This document shows, in pieces, positions 24,478 to 36,020 of a stretch of 60,000 nt of DNA. How positions within the stretch are numbered: the first letter of the stretch is position 1; the number at the start of each line of letters is the position of its first letter. Where the stretch lies: the NCBI GenBank assembly GCA_950295325.1, contig OX485804.1:28212001-28272000 (forward strand), read 5' to 3'. A program made the position numbers and the translations under genes. The DNA is from Polytrichum commune. Lineage: Eukaryota; Streptophyta; Polytrichopsida; Polytrichales; Polytrichaceae. Below the pieces are notes generated by a model. It was not told the origin of the DNA. It worked only from the letters and a program-made list of their open reading frames with translations, and ran no database searches.

Positions 24478-26286
24478 GGTTAATCTGTTCTGATTGGAGG
24501 GAGCCTACCATTGTAAATATCTGACGTGGCATGTTAATCCACATTCACCCCCTTTTGAAGCAAGTTCAAAAGGGCATGTGAAATATATAGCATTGTATAC
24601 CTATCTCTGGGCTCTGGCCTTGTCTCATTTGTTGAGTTATAATCCGGTTTACATGCAATAATAGATAACAAGATGTAAATAAGCAATCACCCTGTCTTTG
24701 CGATTCAACATCACCTCATCTTTACTCTAAAATCCTGTAGTTTTATCAATGTTGTACCACACTAATTATCAAGAGAACAGGCCTTGTATATCCTGCTCCA
24801 CTTATTATTGGAGGATACTTGTAATTAAAACATGTGACCTTGAACTACACTGACTACAATTATCAAAAGTTGATGGGATGGAAACAACATTGCTCGCCCA
24901 ATACTCATCAAGAGTCTACAGTGGGCGTGAAAACTATTTGTGTAACATGCGAAGTTTGCAAGAAAATATCAAAAAAGTAGAATACTTACCAGAGGTTTCA
25001 TGTGAAAGGAACTGGACGGAATCAATGGGGAACTAAGTTAATTCCTCCATATCTCTAGCAGCCACCATGTCTTGTCTTTTTTCTAAGCGGAGTTAACTTA
25101 GTTCCATTCACATGTAATCTCTTCTAGGTATTCTATCACGTCTTAATTTTTCCTTGTTACACTCTGTTGTCTTGTGAGTGTGTTGATTGGTACCTATGCT
25201 TTGTGAGGACTATAAGCATTCTCAATTAATAGGATGCCACAATGTTCTTGTTGTTTGAAGACAATGGTGAGTTCTTGAAGTTATATTGCCGGTTTTAATT
25301 CTCTCAAAAGTGCCCTGAATCACCTATTCCTCTTGCATTGCATATCCCTATTATTGATACTTGTATTGTAGTACAGCGGTGAAAATTGTTCATCTTCCCT
25401 CCTAGAATTGCATGGAGAAGGTTTACTTACCAAGATGCTTGAATTAACAAATTCACTTCATGAAGGTTTTGCATAACATTGCACAGCCCATACAGAATGC
25501 TTTGTGGGGTCCTTAGATACTCCCAGCACAAAGCCCCACATATTCTCTAATCACAAGGTGAACATTCTCATAATCACTATTATGCAAGATTTCGGGGGTG
25601 TTGGTTTTGGGGGTTGTCTTGGTTTAAGGTGTTCCAACCTTTGTGTTCTTGCCAAAACTAATGGCATTGAATGATGTTGGATTGTTTTGAATGTCTTTAA
25701 GCTTAGTGTGAGAACATACATCCATCATAAGTTGCAACATAGTTCAATCAATCTATAAATATCAACATGGAGCTCTCATATATGTAGAAATCCATGTTTT
25801 TGTCATGGATTTTAGATTTTAAATAAGTGCATATGATTATGAACAATCAATTGGTGGTTTTTGAAGATTCAAATGATGTCATGATGTAAGGGAGTGATAC
25901 AAACCTAAAGTAATCTCAAACACACATAAAACACGTACAAACTATAATTTCATCTCAAAGCACCAAGTGCCCTCAAAATTAAAATTATGAAAATTGACAT
26001 TTGTGATTATTGATAATATTTTGAAATAGAAAGTTGCTTCTATATCCATACTAGCTTCATGGGTTATTATTTTATTTGTGGGAGGAAAATTTTGGATTCC
26101 TCACATGATTTACAAAAAAGAGAAGAAAAAAGAAAAAAGAAAAAGTTCGTAGTTCCTAAAGGGGTACCTCAACCATGCATGTACCCTTAAATTAATTGTT
26201 GTACATCACTTATTGATGAATTTATTAGTGCGTAGGAGCATTTATCAGATGGGCGACCAACATCTGGGAGCTCTATGATATTCAAT
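24478..26286. other. RDR 3' flank and intergenic DNA
   Basis: The first few hundred bases after the stop codon should be 3' UTR; a weak poly(A)-like CAATAATAG occurs near 24655. Beyond that the DNA is AT-rich without recognised features. Confidence 0.45.
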
Positions 26287-26470
26287 GTCAATTACTATTT
26301 AGAGTTACACAATGCTATATCTTTTTACTATTGATGTTATTTTATTTTATTTTACCAATTAAAGTTGTCAATGGTCTATAATGTCCAAACAACCAATTTG
26401 ACATTTGTTGGTAGCATATAAGATATATCACAAATAGATATCGCATTGCATAATTCCAAATGTAAGTGAC
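26287..26470. mobile_element. Inverted-repeat MITE, family H
   Basis: The left arm TGTCAATTACTATTTAGAGT pairs imperfectly with the right arm ending TCCAAATGTAAGTGACAC. It shares the TTATTTTACCAAYTAAA interior with the RDR-intron copy at 23692-24075. The flank CTAAATACAATATTTAG just after it is a short palindrome also seen at the ends of family G. Confidence 0.65.
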
Positions 26471-26489
26471 ACTAAATACAATATTTAGT

Positions 26490-27854
26490 GTAGTTAGAAA
26501 GAGAACTCACCGGAGCACCTTCACAATGAATGTTATGTGATTTGCACCCTTACAATCTTCAATCTATAGCAAGTGAACAATGATGTTTTTTAAGAATTTT
26601 AGTTCGCAACACCTATTATCAGGTGCAAGGAAAACGTGCCCCTATATGTTCATTCTTGATTCATACTAAATCAACTTCAGTACACCAATTTAGGGTCTCC
26701 CCCAATTGAAGTGTTATGTTGCCTAGGGTTAGTGATGATGTGACTCTACATAGGATAACGTTTTCACCCTCCCTGATGATAGGTGTTGTGAACATATACC
26801 CATTTTTAAAGTGAGAAAGGCTTGAACCTTTGGTGCCTCATTTAACTCCGCGAATCAAGTTCCAACAATATTATCCTACCAAAAGCACATAATCAACCCA
26901 AAAAATTAAAAAATGGAGGTAGGCACACTCTAGGCACTTCAAACATAGTAGTGTTTTGATTGGGTCAAGTATGCTCACATACAAATAACTTTGAGGAGGA
27001 AAAATAGGAGGTAAAGCCACGAGGCCTTGTCCATGTGTAAGCTTACGTGGATTGGGTTAACAAGTGGTTAACCTTTCAAGAGACACTTGGCACCATTAAG
27101 AGGAGCCAAGTCTTAGTATACTACAGTTGAAGGAAGACCTCATTGAACTTAGTATTCCAAAAGGAAACTGAAAAAACTGAGGAGTTACCTAAGGAAGTTG
27201 CACTAAGGAGTCCATATTGCACCATAAGTCCCAACCAAGAGAAATGTGGCCTTGCCACGAGCACAACATTACCGTAGTCCCTTTACCACTTTGGCACTAA
27301 GTAAACTATACTTAGGAAAACCGAATTTGTGGAAACTACATTTCAAAATCTCAACTTTTGATATTAAATTTTTCTTTTCAATCACAGGATTGTCAAATGT
27401 AAAGCTGGAAATCATAAGTTATATTTGTCTATAACTATCTAAAGTGGTAAGGGTATTACGGTATTCAACTGTTATTAACCGTTTTCATTCTAACAACATT
27501 AGTACATTGCTTCACCCGAGTTTTTCAACTTGAATTTTCTAGTGTATTGCTCTGCTGTGAGAATAAACAAAGTATACTTTTGAATAGAATTTGGGATATT
27601 CCCGGTCCCACCCATTGTACAAACTCAACTGAGTAATGTTATGAGAAGCTTAGTCCTGAAATGAAAAAAAATTAAAGTAATTATTTTCTTAACTCTTTTC
27701 ATTTGAAAACTGGAATTTCATTGAGCTTCACCATACCTTATCCATTAAGTTTTGACATGCATTACTTAGGCCATGTTACCACCCAAAAACAACACTTTCC
27801 ACAATGGTTCAGTGTGGTTAATATTAAGAAGCCTATTTGGGTTTGCACTCTATT
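26490..27854. other. Intergenic, no gene recognised
   Basis: Short frames only, no family resemblance and no clear repeat structure. Confidence 0.5.
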
Positions 27855-28187
27855 GAGGGGTCGATCACACCCACCACTTCTTGCACCATCCGTCAACATC
27901 CCCGGCTATAATAGTGCGGCAAGTGGTAGGCCCACATTTATTTCTCAACATAAAACCCAACAATTTCACGGCTAGAACCAGACAGAAAGTTTGGTGTGGT
28001 CGGGGCCTGAGGGGTTGATCACACCGACCAATTCAAACACCATCCATCAGCATCTCCGGCTGTAATAATGTGAAAAGTGATGGGCCAATATCTATATATG
28101 AACATAATCCCCAGCAATTTCACGGTTGGAACCAATGAACAGGTAGTGCCGGCAGTTAGTTACAAGCTAGCCGGTTGATTTTGAGAA
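27855..28187 (+). repeat. Direct repeat, two units of about 154 bp, plus MITE fragment
   Basis: GAGGGGTCGATCACACC at 27855 recurs as GAGGGGTTGATCACACC at 28009, followed in both by CACCATCC, CATCTCCGGCT-like and CAATTTCACGG blocks. A third, partial relative is at about 29245-29295 (GGACGGAAAGTTGGGTGTG). A 40-base fragment of hAT-type family A (GCCGGCAGTTAGTTACA) ends the block at 28147-28187. Confidence 0.65.
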
Positions 28188-28541
28188 TTTCCGAATGCAA
28201 TTGGAAAGTTTAGGAAGGGGTTCCGGAAGAAAATCAAGGATTAAATTTTATTTATTTCTAAATTAAAAATGCCAGCATTAAGGCAAGCTGCCCTAGAGTA
28301 TCCACAGCAAATTACCAATTGAAATTTTTATTTTTACGGCGGGCAGCTGACCAAATATATATATTTTTAGGTAATTCTTTCAATACTATGCATAGGAGGA
28401 GACTATGCCTTGTTGGCTTGTGGTTTAGGGTTACTTGCTTCCCACCACAGCTTCCATTCTGTAGCGGTGGAGCTTGCATTTTCGTTTGCATTATGAGTTT
28501 TTGAGTTCTAGAATTGCTGGATTGTTGAGCGTGCTTTTAGT

Positions 28542-28808
28542 GTGCAGATTTTGATCAAGACCAAAGTTAGAAATAGGTCGGGTAGTAAGAATCTCGATGC
28601 AATGTTGCGAATTGCCTTAGAAGGGCCAGATGAGGAGGTAGATGACATAATTGATGACGCTAACCCACTTTGGAAGAAGGACGGTAAGTACCGTTTTTTG
28701 TATGCTAATCCCTCTTCTTATTTGAATTCTCCTAATACAGTGAGTGTGAGTGATGTGTCTTGTTCGTTTGGGGCAATTGATACTAACGGCAATGGTACGC
28801 AAATTTCG
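28542..28808 (+). pseudogene. hAT-like transposase C-terminal fragment
   Basis: The open frame contains IKTKVRNRSGSKNLDAMLRI followed by ALEGPDEEVDDIIDDANPLW. This resembles the 'K.RNRL...L..LLRI..EGP' segment at the C-terminus of hAT-family transposases, which precedes a W-K-rich tail. Only about 55 of 88 residues fit, and nothing upstream encodes the catalytic part, so it would be a remnant. The assignment rests on one motif. Confidence 0.45.
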
Positions 28809-28811
28809 TGA

Positions 28812-29778
28812 TTTTTCAATACTAACTAGCCTCCGGATAATACTTGGACCCTTTTGTGGTGCTTGTATTTTCCAAAGGCTAAGTCCTTAGCCCTAATATG
28901 GTAGGGGCTTTGCCAGGTTCAACTCTTGCCAAGGATACTATTTAAACGAAAAAAATGAAGAGTGAATGCCCACATTATTTAATCCTAAACGCTTGAAAAA
29001 AAGAAAGAATAAATGACAATGACACATCCACCACCAAAATATAAAACCGGCCCCACTTTAGACCTTTCGGAAATTGCATAAATGATAAAACAAATGTCGG
29101 CTAATTGCCTAAATACATTAGGAAATGGGGGCTATCAACTGATAAATTTTGCACTCTCTAGGCCCACTTCTGGGTAAAATTTGAAACATCCGAGCCACCT
29201 CCAAAAAGCTCGGCAATTAGCCATTTTCTCTACAGAACTCCCCTGGACTCTGGCTGGAACTGGACGGAAAGTTGGGTGTGATTGGGCCCGAGAGGATGGC
29301 CTAATAATCTCAACCGGGAGCCCTAAAAGTAAACTAAAGATGGGGATTGGGTAGAATATTGCAACCGATGCCCTACACGTCTCCAAACATTCATTCTCAA
29401 GGGTGGCCATCACATCATCGTTTATCTTAATAAGTGTGAATTAATAAGTGATGCCCATGCAATCGACCGGTGTTTTTTTTCCCCTCCAAACACTCAAAGG
29501 CCTTCTTTAACACTCAAAGATCCACACCGCATTTGGATGGGAATTGAAGGAGGTATTTTGAAGCAACATGTTTAGTTTGTGAATAAGTTCTCGTGGGAAC
29601 TTGAAGCAACATGAAAAACTTCGGAATAATGTTATGGGTTCCATAACCGATTTGCTCGTGGATGTAAAAATCAAAGATCATCACTGAAATGTCCAACCGT
29701 GCGGATGAAAAGGCCAAGAGTAGAGAAAATGTTGGGGAGTCCTCTATCTCCACTTGGATGAGTTGCCACGTAATGAAA
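28812..29778. other. Intergenic, no gene recognised
   Basis: The stretch contains the partial direct-repeat relative near 29245-29295 and otherwise AT-rich DNA. Confidence 0.5.
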
Positions 29779-30290
29779 AGGCCACTTCACACACGAGCCG
29801 AGAGCCGTGACCATGAAATTGTGGGAGCCCAAAGAGAAAGTGGTCAAAGGCCGTCCCCAACACACCTCCAAAATCATGATGGAGTGTGGTCACGGTCCCT
29901 CAAGTGTAGTGTGAAGTCATATGTGACCGGGCCCCCAACCAAATGCTCTTTCAATGAATTTCTATTCACGCAGGTCCTCACGCATGATAGAATAAAACAA
30001 AATCAACGGTTGTGAACATTCAGAGTGTCGTGGTCTCCCGGTTTTATGTTAGACTAACCTCCAAGAGGTGATTTTTGAAAATAGTCCAAGTGACCATGAA
30101 ACATGATCCGTTTGATGCCATGTAGGAATCAATCCATGTAGACTTCACATCCATCTTGCACTCACATACTCCATTAGTCCCTCGAGCGTAGTGAGAAGTA
30201 GCGAACTTGGACGGGCTCCGCCTTTTCCACCAATGAGAGTGCTTGAAGTGTAATGGTCACGGGCTCTCAGTCTCGTGTGTGAAGTGGCCC
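29779..30290 (+). mobile_element. Harbinger/Tourist-like element, family C, fullest copy
   Basis: This 512-bp element has inverted ends: GGCCACTTCACACACGAG with CCGAGAGCCGTGACC on the left, and GGGCCACTTCACACACGAG as reverse complement on the right, followed by TAA. The left TAA has decayed to AAA. It is the best reference for the interrupted copy at 8370-9821. It is non-coding. Confidence 0.85.
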
Positions 30291-30293
30291 TAA

Positions 30294-31216
30294 GTGCACA
30301 GTCTCACCTTCTTCTTGCTATAGTAGGCTCAATATGAGTGCTACCTTATGGAGGCCAATTAGTAGCCTCTAAAACCACTTTTAAAGAAGACTCCACAAAT
30401 TGCTTCCACCTGGTCTATATATGGACGAGAAAGACCTGCATAATGGCAAGCTTCAACTAAGAGCAGGCTCTGACTAATAAGTTAACTGAAGTTAACTCTA
30501 TGGCAAAAGGACTTTGTTGTCCCCTTCTGTTTGCCACGTCACCTGCCACGTGTATGTGGGTGGGGATTGGGTCCCTCAACAAGGTAACTAACTTAGGTGT
30601 TTACCAAGGGAGTTCATCAACCCTATCATACCCATTGTTCGTGGGCTTGGGGCCAGTGTCCAAGATTGAAGTCTCCAATGCCCTTCAATTGCGATTTGGC
30701 CCTCCAAAATATACCATCCCTTCAAAACGCAACCCCAAATTGAAAATGTAGACGTCACTTGACGTCCTCAATATAATCCGCTCACCACAAGAACCAGCAA
30801 GCGTAGGGCATTGTCACCACAAGAAGTGGAGTTAGATTACTGGGGAAACATGTACCATGTAATTCATGCATGAGTTTAATATGAGTTTTGTATTTCATTT
30901 CTATATTCTTAGATTGACGTCTTGGATTTGAACAAACCCTTCAATTTAACAGCTGGAATTTGAGAGCCCTTCAAAATGAAACTCATATGAGGGCTTCAAT
31001 CTTGAACACTGGTGGGCTGGAGCGAACCAACCTGTACATTGGTTCCTTGGAGGCAAGGGTTTAGGCATCCAACAAGACAAGGAACGAGTGTATGGGTTTG
31101 TACGCCCAAATCTTGTTCATGGCGCCTCTATAATAAACTCATCCACCATGAATGAAGTGGCTCTAGTAGGGAGGGGGAAAAAAAAAAACAAAAAAAAAAA
31201 CATATGAGCTCCCTAC
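30294..31216. other. Intergenic, no gene recognised
   Basis: An 83-codon open frame at 30500-30751 has no family resemblance. An A-rich tract lies near 31180-31200. Confidence 0.5.
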
Positions 31217-31470
31217 AAGTGGGAGAGAGATAATTATTGCATGCAAGTGTACCTCTCATTCATCCAAAATAAACAAGAATCATGAAATATTATGTAGTTT
31301 GGAGGTTGTTTTTTTAAAGTTGACTTGACACTGGTTTTAGCTTTGAGGACCCATAATTAGTCTACTTGTGGTTTGTTGAGATGAATCAGCCATAAACCTA
31401 CATGAGTTCAAGTTTGAATGTTGGATGGATGAGGGGTACGCTCACATATGATAATTCCATTTCACCCCAA
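31217..31470. mobile_element. MITE family E, copy 2
   Basis: The left arm GTACCTCTCATTCATCCAAA and the right arm GTTGGATGGATGAGGGGTAC are inverted repeats enclosing non-coding DNA that resembles the interior of 12455-12765. Confidence 0.7.
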
Positions 31471-31482
31471 TAGGGGGCGACA

Positions 31483-31712
31483 AGGAATTATTGTATACGA
31501 GCGTACGTCTCATTAATCCCATCATAAATTTAGGTCCCAAATAGCATGCACTCTGGAGTTTACTTCTTCATAATATGTAATTTCACATGAAAATTAGCTT
31601 CAACAACACCCACTTTGTCTAATAATAATAAAATTGAGATGAATCGACCACAAACATATAAGTATCTAGAAAGCCAAGTTTTTATGTTGGATGGATGAAG
31701 GGTACGAACCTC
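31483..31712. mobile_element. MITE family E, copy 3, right end damaged
   Basis: The left arm GTACGTCTCATTAATCCCAT pairs with the right arm GTTGGATGGATGAAGGGTAC. The sequence beyond the right arm diverges from the other copies, so the end may be truncated. Confidence 0.6.
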
Positions 31713-31974
31713 GTTTGAGGGTCCGCTACAAGTTAAGGGCGAATTCATTCCAACTTGATGCTACTAGATTAATTCGGAGTTTTCTTATGCTATCTTCATG
31801 GTCAAATCATATGAAAATAATTAATTCTAAGATATACAATAGTTTGTTGCAAAATCAAGTTCACTTTCCTAAAGGATGAGTATACGTAGACATCAATTAC
31901 CTTGCTAGCGGCATTGCAAATTACCACATGCACCAAAACAATTGTAGATGTAAATGGCCCTCTTTACTAATAGA

Positions 31975-32210
31975 GGATCATCATCGTACACGAGCATACC
32001 TCTCATCCATCCAACATGAAAGACCTGATCCACTATAGGCTTGTTGCTGATTCATCTCAAATGACCTCAAGTAGACTAATTTAGGTTCTTTAAAGATAAT
32101 TTTGGTGTCAAATCAACTTTCAAAACTAACCTTCGGGCTGCAATATTAATATAGGGCTTTCACGTTGGATGAACGAGAGGTACACTTGTATAGGATACAC
32201 CCTAACCTCT
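31975..32210. mobile_element. MITE family E, copy 4
   Basis: The left arm CATACCTCTCATCCATCCAA pairs with the right arm GTTGGATGAACGAGAGGTAC. The interior AAATGACCTCAAGTAGACTA is shared with copies 1 and 2. Confidence 0.7.
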
Positions 32211-32214
32211 GTAA

Positions 32215-32590
32215 CATCACCCTTTGTAACGTCACTCCCTCTCTTGCATCCACAACCCCAAAGAACGGATGTGGTCAGTTTAAATCTCCCTCCTTGTTGT
32301 CACATTTCCCTCCCACACGTCTAAAGTTTTAACATCAAAGGAATCCACCCAAGATTTCAAACCACACGGTTGCACGCATCACATTGTCATCCACTGTCAT
32401 TACTGCAGTGTTGACTTTGTGTTGTTCCATAATGTCACATGCACCACTAATTCTCTATTATCACATGTGCATGCGAACACTACAAACCTCCTTAATACCA
32501 TGTGCACTTTGGTAGCCACGGCGCGTGATATTAGGAAGGTTAGATTGCATTGCACCTCCCTCTCTCCCTATTTCGGGGTTTTATACTCGG
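32215..32590 (+). repeat. Inverted 350-bp repeat I, left copy
   Basis: The block beginning CGTCACTCCCTCTCTTGCAT is found again, inverted, at 33810-34190. Shared parts include CTCCCTCCTTGTTG, CAAACCACACG, TCACATGCACC and CTTNNTAGCCACNNNGNGTGATATTA-like segments. It is non-coding. A (TA)n run follows at 32761-32784. Confidence 0.7.
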
Positions 32591-33102
32591 AGTCAAAGAA
32601 ACATCCATACTCGTAAACGCATTGGCTGCGAATCTTCAATGAAAAGGTGAAGTAAAGGCTGATGCATACTTTATAGGTACTGCCTATTGTGGAGGAATAT
32701 AACTTAGAATATAACTTAGAGGACATTATAATTTTCCCCTCTGTAAACCTGACAACCATTTATATATATATATATATATATATATGCAAAGTGGACCTTT
32801 TCATTGCCACCGACATTTGTAAACAGTGAACACGTGGCCTAGTATACTAATGAACAAGTTGCGACCCCTTTTGCACACAAGGTAAATGGGTGCTAAAACC
32901 CAAACAACCCATCCAAATTCAACATTCTAAAGTCTTGCACAATAGGTACATATTGATTATGAGAATGTTCACGTTTGAATATCAAGTTTTGAAATGATTT
33001 AGGGTAATCTACCCATGAAAGTTTAAACCCTTATAACTTTTGTATACGGTATTCAAAGAAGGCATTGTATTTAAAAGGCATCATATTTTGGTGCATTGGG
33101 AA

Positions 33103-33331
33103 CAGGGCTCAGGGAGACCTGGCGGTCAGTTACAGATGAACCAGTTGAGTTTGAGAGACAACCGGTTGAAGTTCGAGACTTCAGGAGAATTACCGATTGT
33201 TTTAGAGGAATCTATAGAGTGTATGTACTCCATATGAATAAAGAAAAACCAGAAGATGTCAACATGTAACCGGTTGGACTTAGAATCACTAGGATCTTGA
33301 CCGATTATGCCCAAAAACTTCCGAAGCATTG
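33103..33331 (+). mobile_element. hAT-type MITE, family A, copy 1
   Basis: This 229-bp element starts CAGGGCTCAGGGAGACC and ends with the reverse complement of CAATGCTTCGGAAG. Flanks ATTGGGAA (33095-33102) and GTTGGGAA (33332-33339) match at 7 of 8 bases. The interior has repeated CCGGTTGA motifs. It is non-coding. Confidence 0.85.
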
Positions 33332-33339
33332 GTTGGGAA

Positions 33340-33809
33340 TTCCTTTTTCAATTGCTAAGAAGAGACACTTTGCTTTTTTAAACCTAATAATACTAATATA
33401 TGTACTCAACACCTAAAGTGACGGTTTTAGCACCCGCTACCTTAGTACATTGGATAGTCCTATTAGTGTGGGCCATAATAATTTTCTAGAGCTCGTGTTG
33501 ATTCTCATGATGAGAATTAATGTGGGCTACGTTAACTTCCAACCTGCGCTAGATTTGTAGTAGAAGGTGAGAGTGAGCCACATTATTTGTTTCTTCCTAG
33601 AAAATTAATTTGGGTGATACTCTGTGCTACTTTTGTCCTAGAACTAATATTCAATGTGCTAGTCGGAAGTCTTCATGAAGACTTAGGGGCAAACCCGAAG
33701 TCTTGGACCCACGTTAATTCCACCTTGACTTGAAAGTTAATTTGGCTCGCGCTAATTATCTTCGTGCTAATTTTCCACCCACACTACTACGACTATTTAG
33801 TGTAGTTTT
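33340..33809. other. Intergenic, no gene recognised
   Basis: No feature supported. Confidence 0.5.
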
Positions 33810-34190
33810 CACTTGATGTCTAAGTCACTAGGAGACCCCAAAAAAATGGGTTCAAGTTGTTGGGAAGCTAGACTCTCTAACCTTCTTAATATCACACTTG
33901 TGGCAGCCAAAGTGCACGTGATATTAAGGAGGTTTGTTGTGTTAACGTGAATGCGCGATAATAGAAAATTAGTACAGCATGTAATATCATAAAATATCAC
34001 AAAATCAACCTTGCAATGATGACAAAGTGGTGCGTTCGAGCGTGTGGTTTGAATTCTTTGGTGGATTATTTTAATGCCAAAATCCGTGATATATGAGACA
34101 AAAATGTTACAACAAGGAGGGAGATTCAAACTAAGCACATCCGTTCCCCAGGCTGGTTTTGGGATATAAGAGAGGGAGTGACATTATGGA
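33810..34190 (-). repeat. Inverted 350-bp repeat I, right copy
   Basis: This is the reverse-orientation relative of 32215-32590; it ends GAGAGGGAGTGACATTATGG, mirroring the start of the left copy. The two could be separate MITEs or the arms of one larger element whose centre now contains the family A MITE at 33103-33331. Confidence 0.7.
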
Positions 34191-34443
34191 AGTTAAGGTG
34201 TTGTATGAATGGTACGCAAGTTGGGAGTTCAATTGTTTATGATAGTTCAATCTTCACTGACCACGATCTTTTAAGTATGTGCCACAAAATGATTGTTGAT
34301 GGTTCAGGAGATTGCCACATTCATCGAGATTGTTGGACTTTTGAGTTGTCCAACGTGGATATGGGTGCAGCTACTAAGTTAGTAGTAGTACTACTACTAG
34401 GCTGACCTATTTTGCAAATACCCTAAGAATACGTTGAAACTGA
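34191..34443. other. Intergenic, no gene recognised
   Basis: A 75-codon open frame (34178-34405) has no family resemblance. Confidence 0.45.
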
Positions 34444-34844
34444 GGGCGTGTTTATACAAAAGCCATTAGGTCATGGCTCTGGAGAATCTTTGAATTCTCA
34501 TTGGTTGAGAGTGTCACGGGTCCCTGGTGTAGGTTTACGCGAGGGTAGTTTTGGACCAACAACCTATAACATTTTCACTGGATGAAAAATTTACATGACG
34601 TCTTACGTGGCAAGTATGGATAATGTTGGCTGAGATTGTAGGGAGATTTTTCGGGACATCTCTTGAAAGTAGACCTTGGCGGAATTTACGGTAGGGGTTT
34701 GGGTTTACACTTAGGGCTTGTGCCCACTAAAAGACTTTGGGCTACAGTCCATGGACTTCTCTATGGTGTCATCCAAAAAGCAGGGTATATATATCATGAT
34801 CATTTAAGAGCCATGGCCCTAATGCCTTGGGGGTAAACATGCCC
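34444..34844. mobile_element. Tourist-like MITE, 401 bp
   Basis: The left end GGGCGTGTTTATACAAAAGC and the reverse complement of the right end, GGGCATGTTTACCCCCAAGG, continue into CATTAGG and CATGGCTCT on both sides, about 40 bases of inverted repeat. TGA flanks both ends (34441-34443 and 34845-34847), a 3-bp duplication close to the TWA that PIF/Harbinger elements prefer. It is non-coding. Confidence 0.85.
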
Positions 34845-34847
34845 TGA

Positions 34848-35213
34848 CAAAGTGTTAACCGTTAAACCTAAAAAGATTTAATATGTTTTTTGCACAAAGT
34901 CTAATCTTAGATCATAGCACGTGCCTTTTTTAATGTCCATTCTTGACAACAAGACTTGCGATATACCAATAAAATAAAGCCATTGAATTAAGACAAGCGA
35001 CCGCATAATGCCCACATTTGTTATCCTTGCTTCCAAGAACTTGGTTTAGGATTTGTGGCAACCATGGTTATGACATTTATAGTAGCCTATTCTCACATAT
35101 TTATGGCCGATTTTTTCCAACTTAATAGAATAGGATTGTTGAGAAAGAAGAGGTTCCCAACGTCTTCAATTGAACAACTTAGAAGACCACTAGGAATCCT
35201 TGGTAGATCGGCC
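34848..35213. other. Intergenic, no gene recognised
   Basis: No feature supported. Confidence 0.5.
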
Positions 35214-35439
35214 CAGGGCTCAAGGAGAACCGGCGGTTAGTTATAGATGAACCGGTTGACTTTGAGAAAGAAATAACCGGTTGAAGTTGGAGACTTCCAG
35301 AGAATTACCGATCATTTTAGAGGAATCTATATGAGAATATACCTCAACAAAAACGGAAGGTGTCAATATGTAACCAGTTGGATTTAGAATCACTAGGATC
35401 TTGACTGATTATATGTGCCCAAAAACTTCCCGTGCACTG
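35214..35439 (+). mobile_element. hAT-type MITE, family A, copy 2
   Basis: The 226-bp element starts CAGGGCTCAAGGAGAACC and ends with the reverse complement of CAGTGCACGGGAAGTTTT. Flanks GATCGGCC and GTCTGGCC agree at 5 of 8 bases, so the target duplication is decayed or the call is approximate. Confidence 0.8.
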
Positions 35440-35447
35440 GTCTGGCC

Positions 35448-36020
35448 TCTAGAAGCTCTTGGATACATCTACATAATAGTTGGAAGCGTACCATATACCT
35501 TTATTAAGCCGTTGTGCTAGATCATGTACCATATAAGGTAGAAATACCATAACCCGTTAACCACCCTCTAGCCGTGCACTAGACCGCCGTCATAATGGTG
35601 AAGTGCCATTTCTAAAACCGATCATGGATCAGCGGCAACTTCAATGCATGTACACTTAGTGTAGCCAATGGGAGTCAAGTGTTGATGTACTCATGAGGTA
35701 ACCGATTTAGGCGATCTTCTGTATGGAAATGTGGAGTACCATGTTCAGTGTAAGGAGAATCTAGTAAACGAGTAGGGGGTTGGACAACTTTCCACTTTGA
35801 AAATTGTAACATTTTTGTTTTGTATAGGACAACAAAATATGAAACAACTTGCATTCTTCATGAATCCTTCTCGCCTATCTTGGAAAATTATCTCATGATT
35901 GTGAACCGGATCTTCGATGTGAATCACCTTATTTTCACGGGTTATGGTATTTCTACCTTAGGAGAAGAGTAGTCGAAAAGGACATTTGTGAAGCAGAGGG
36001 TCTGGGAACAAAGATGGGAC
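35448..36020. other. Intergenic, no gene recognised
   Basis: No feature supported. Confidence 0.5.
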
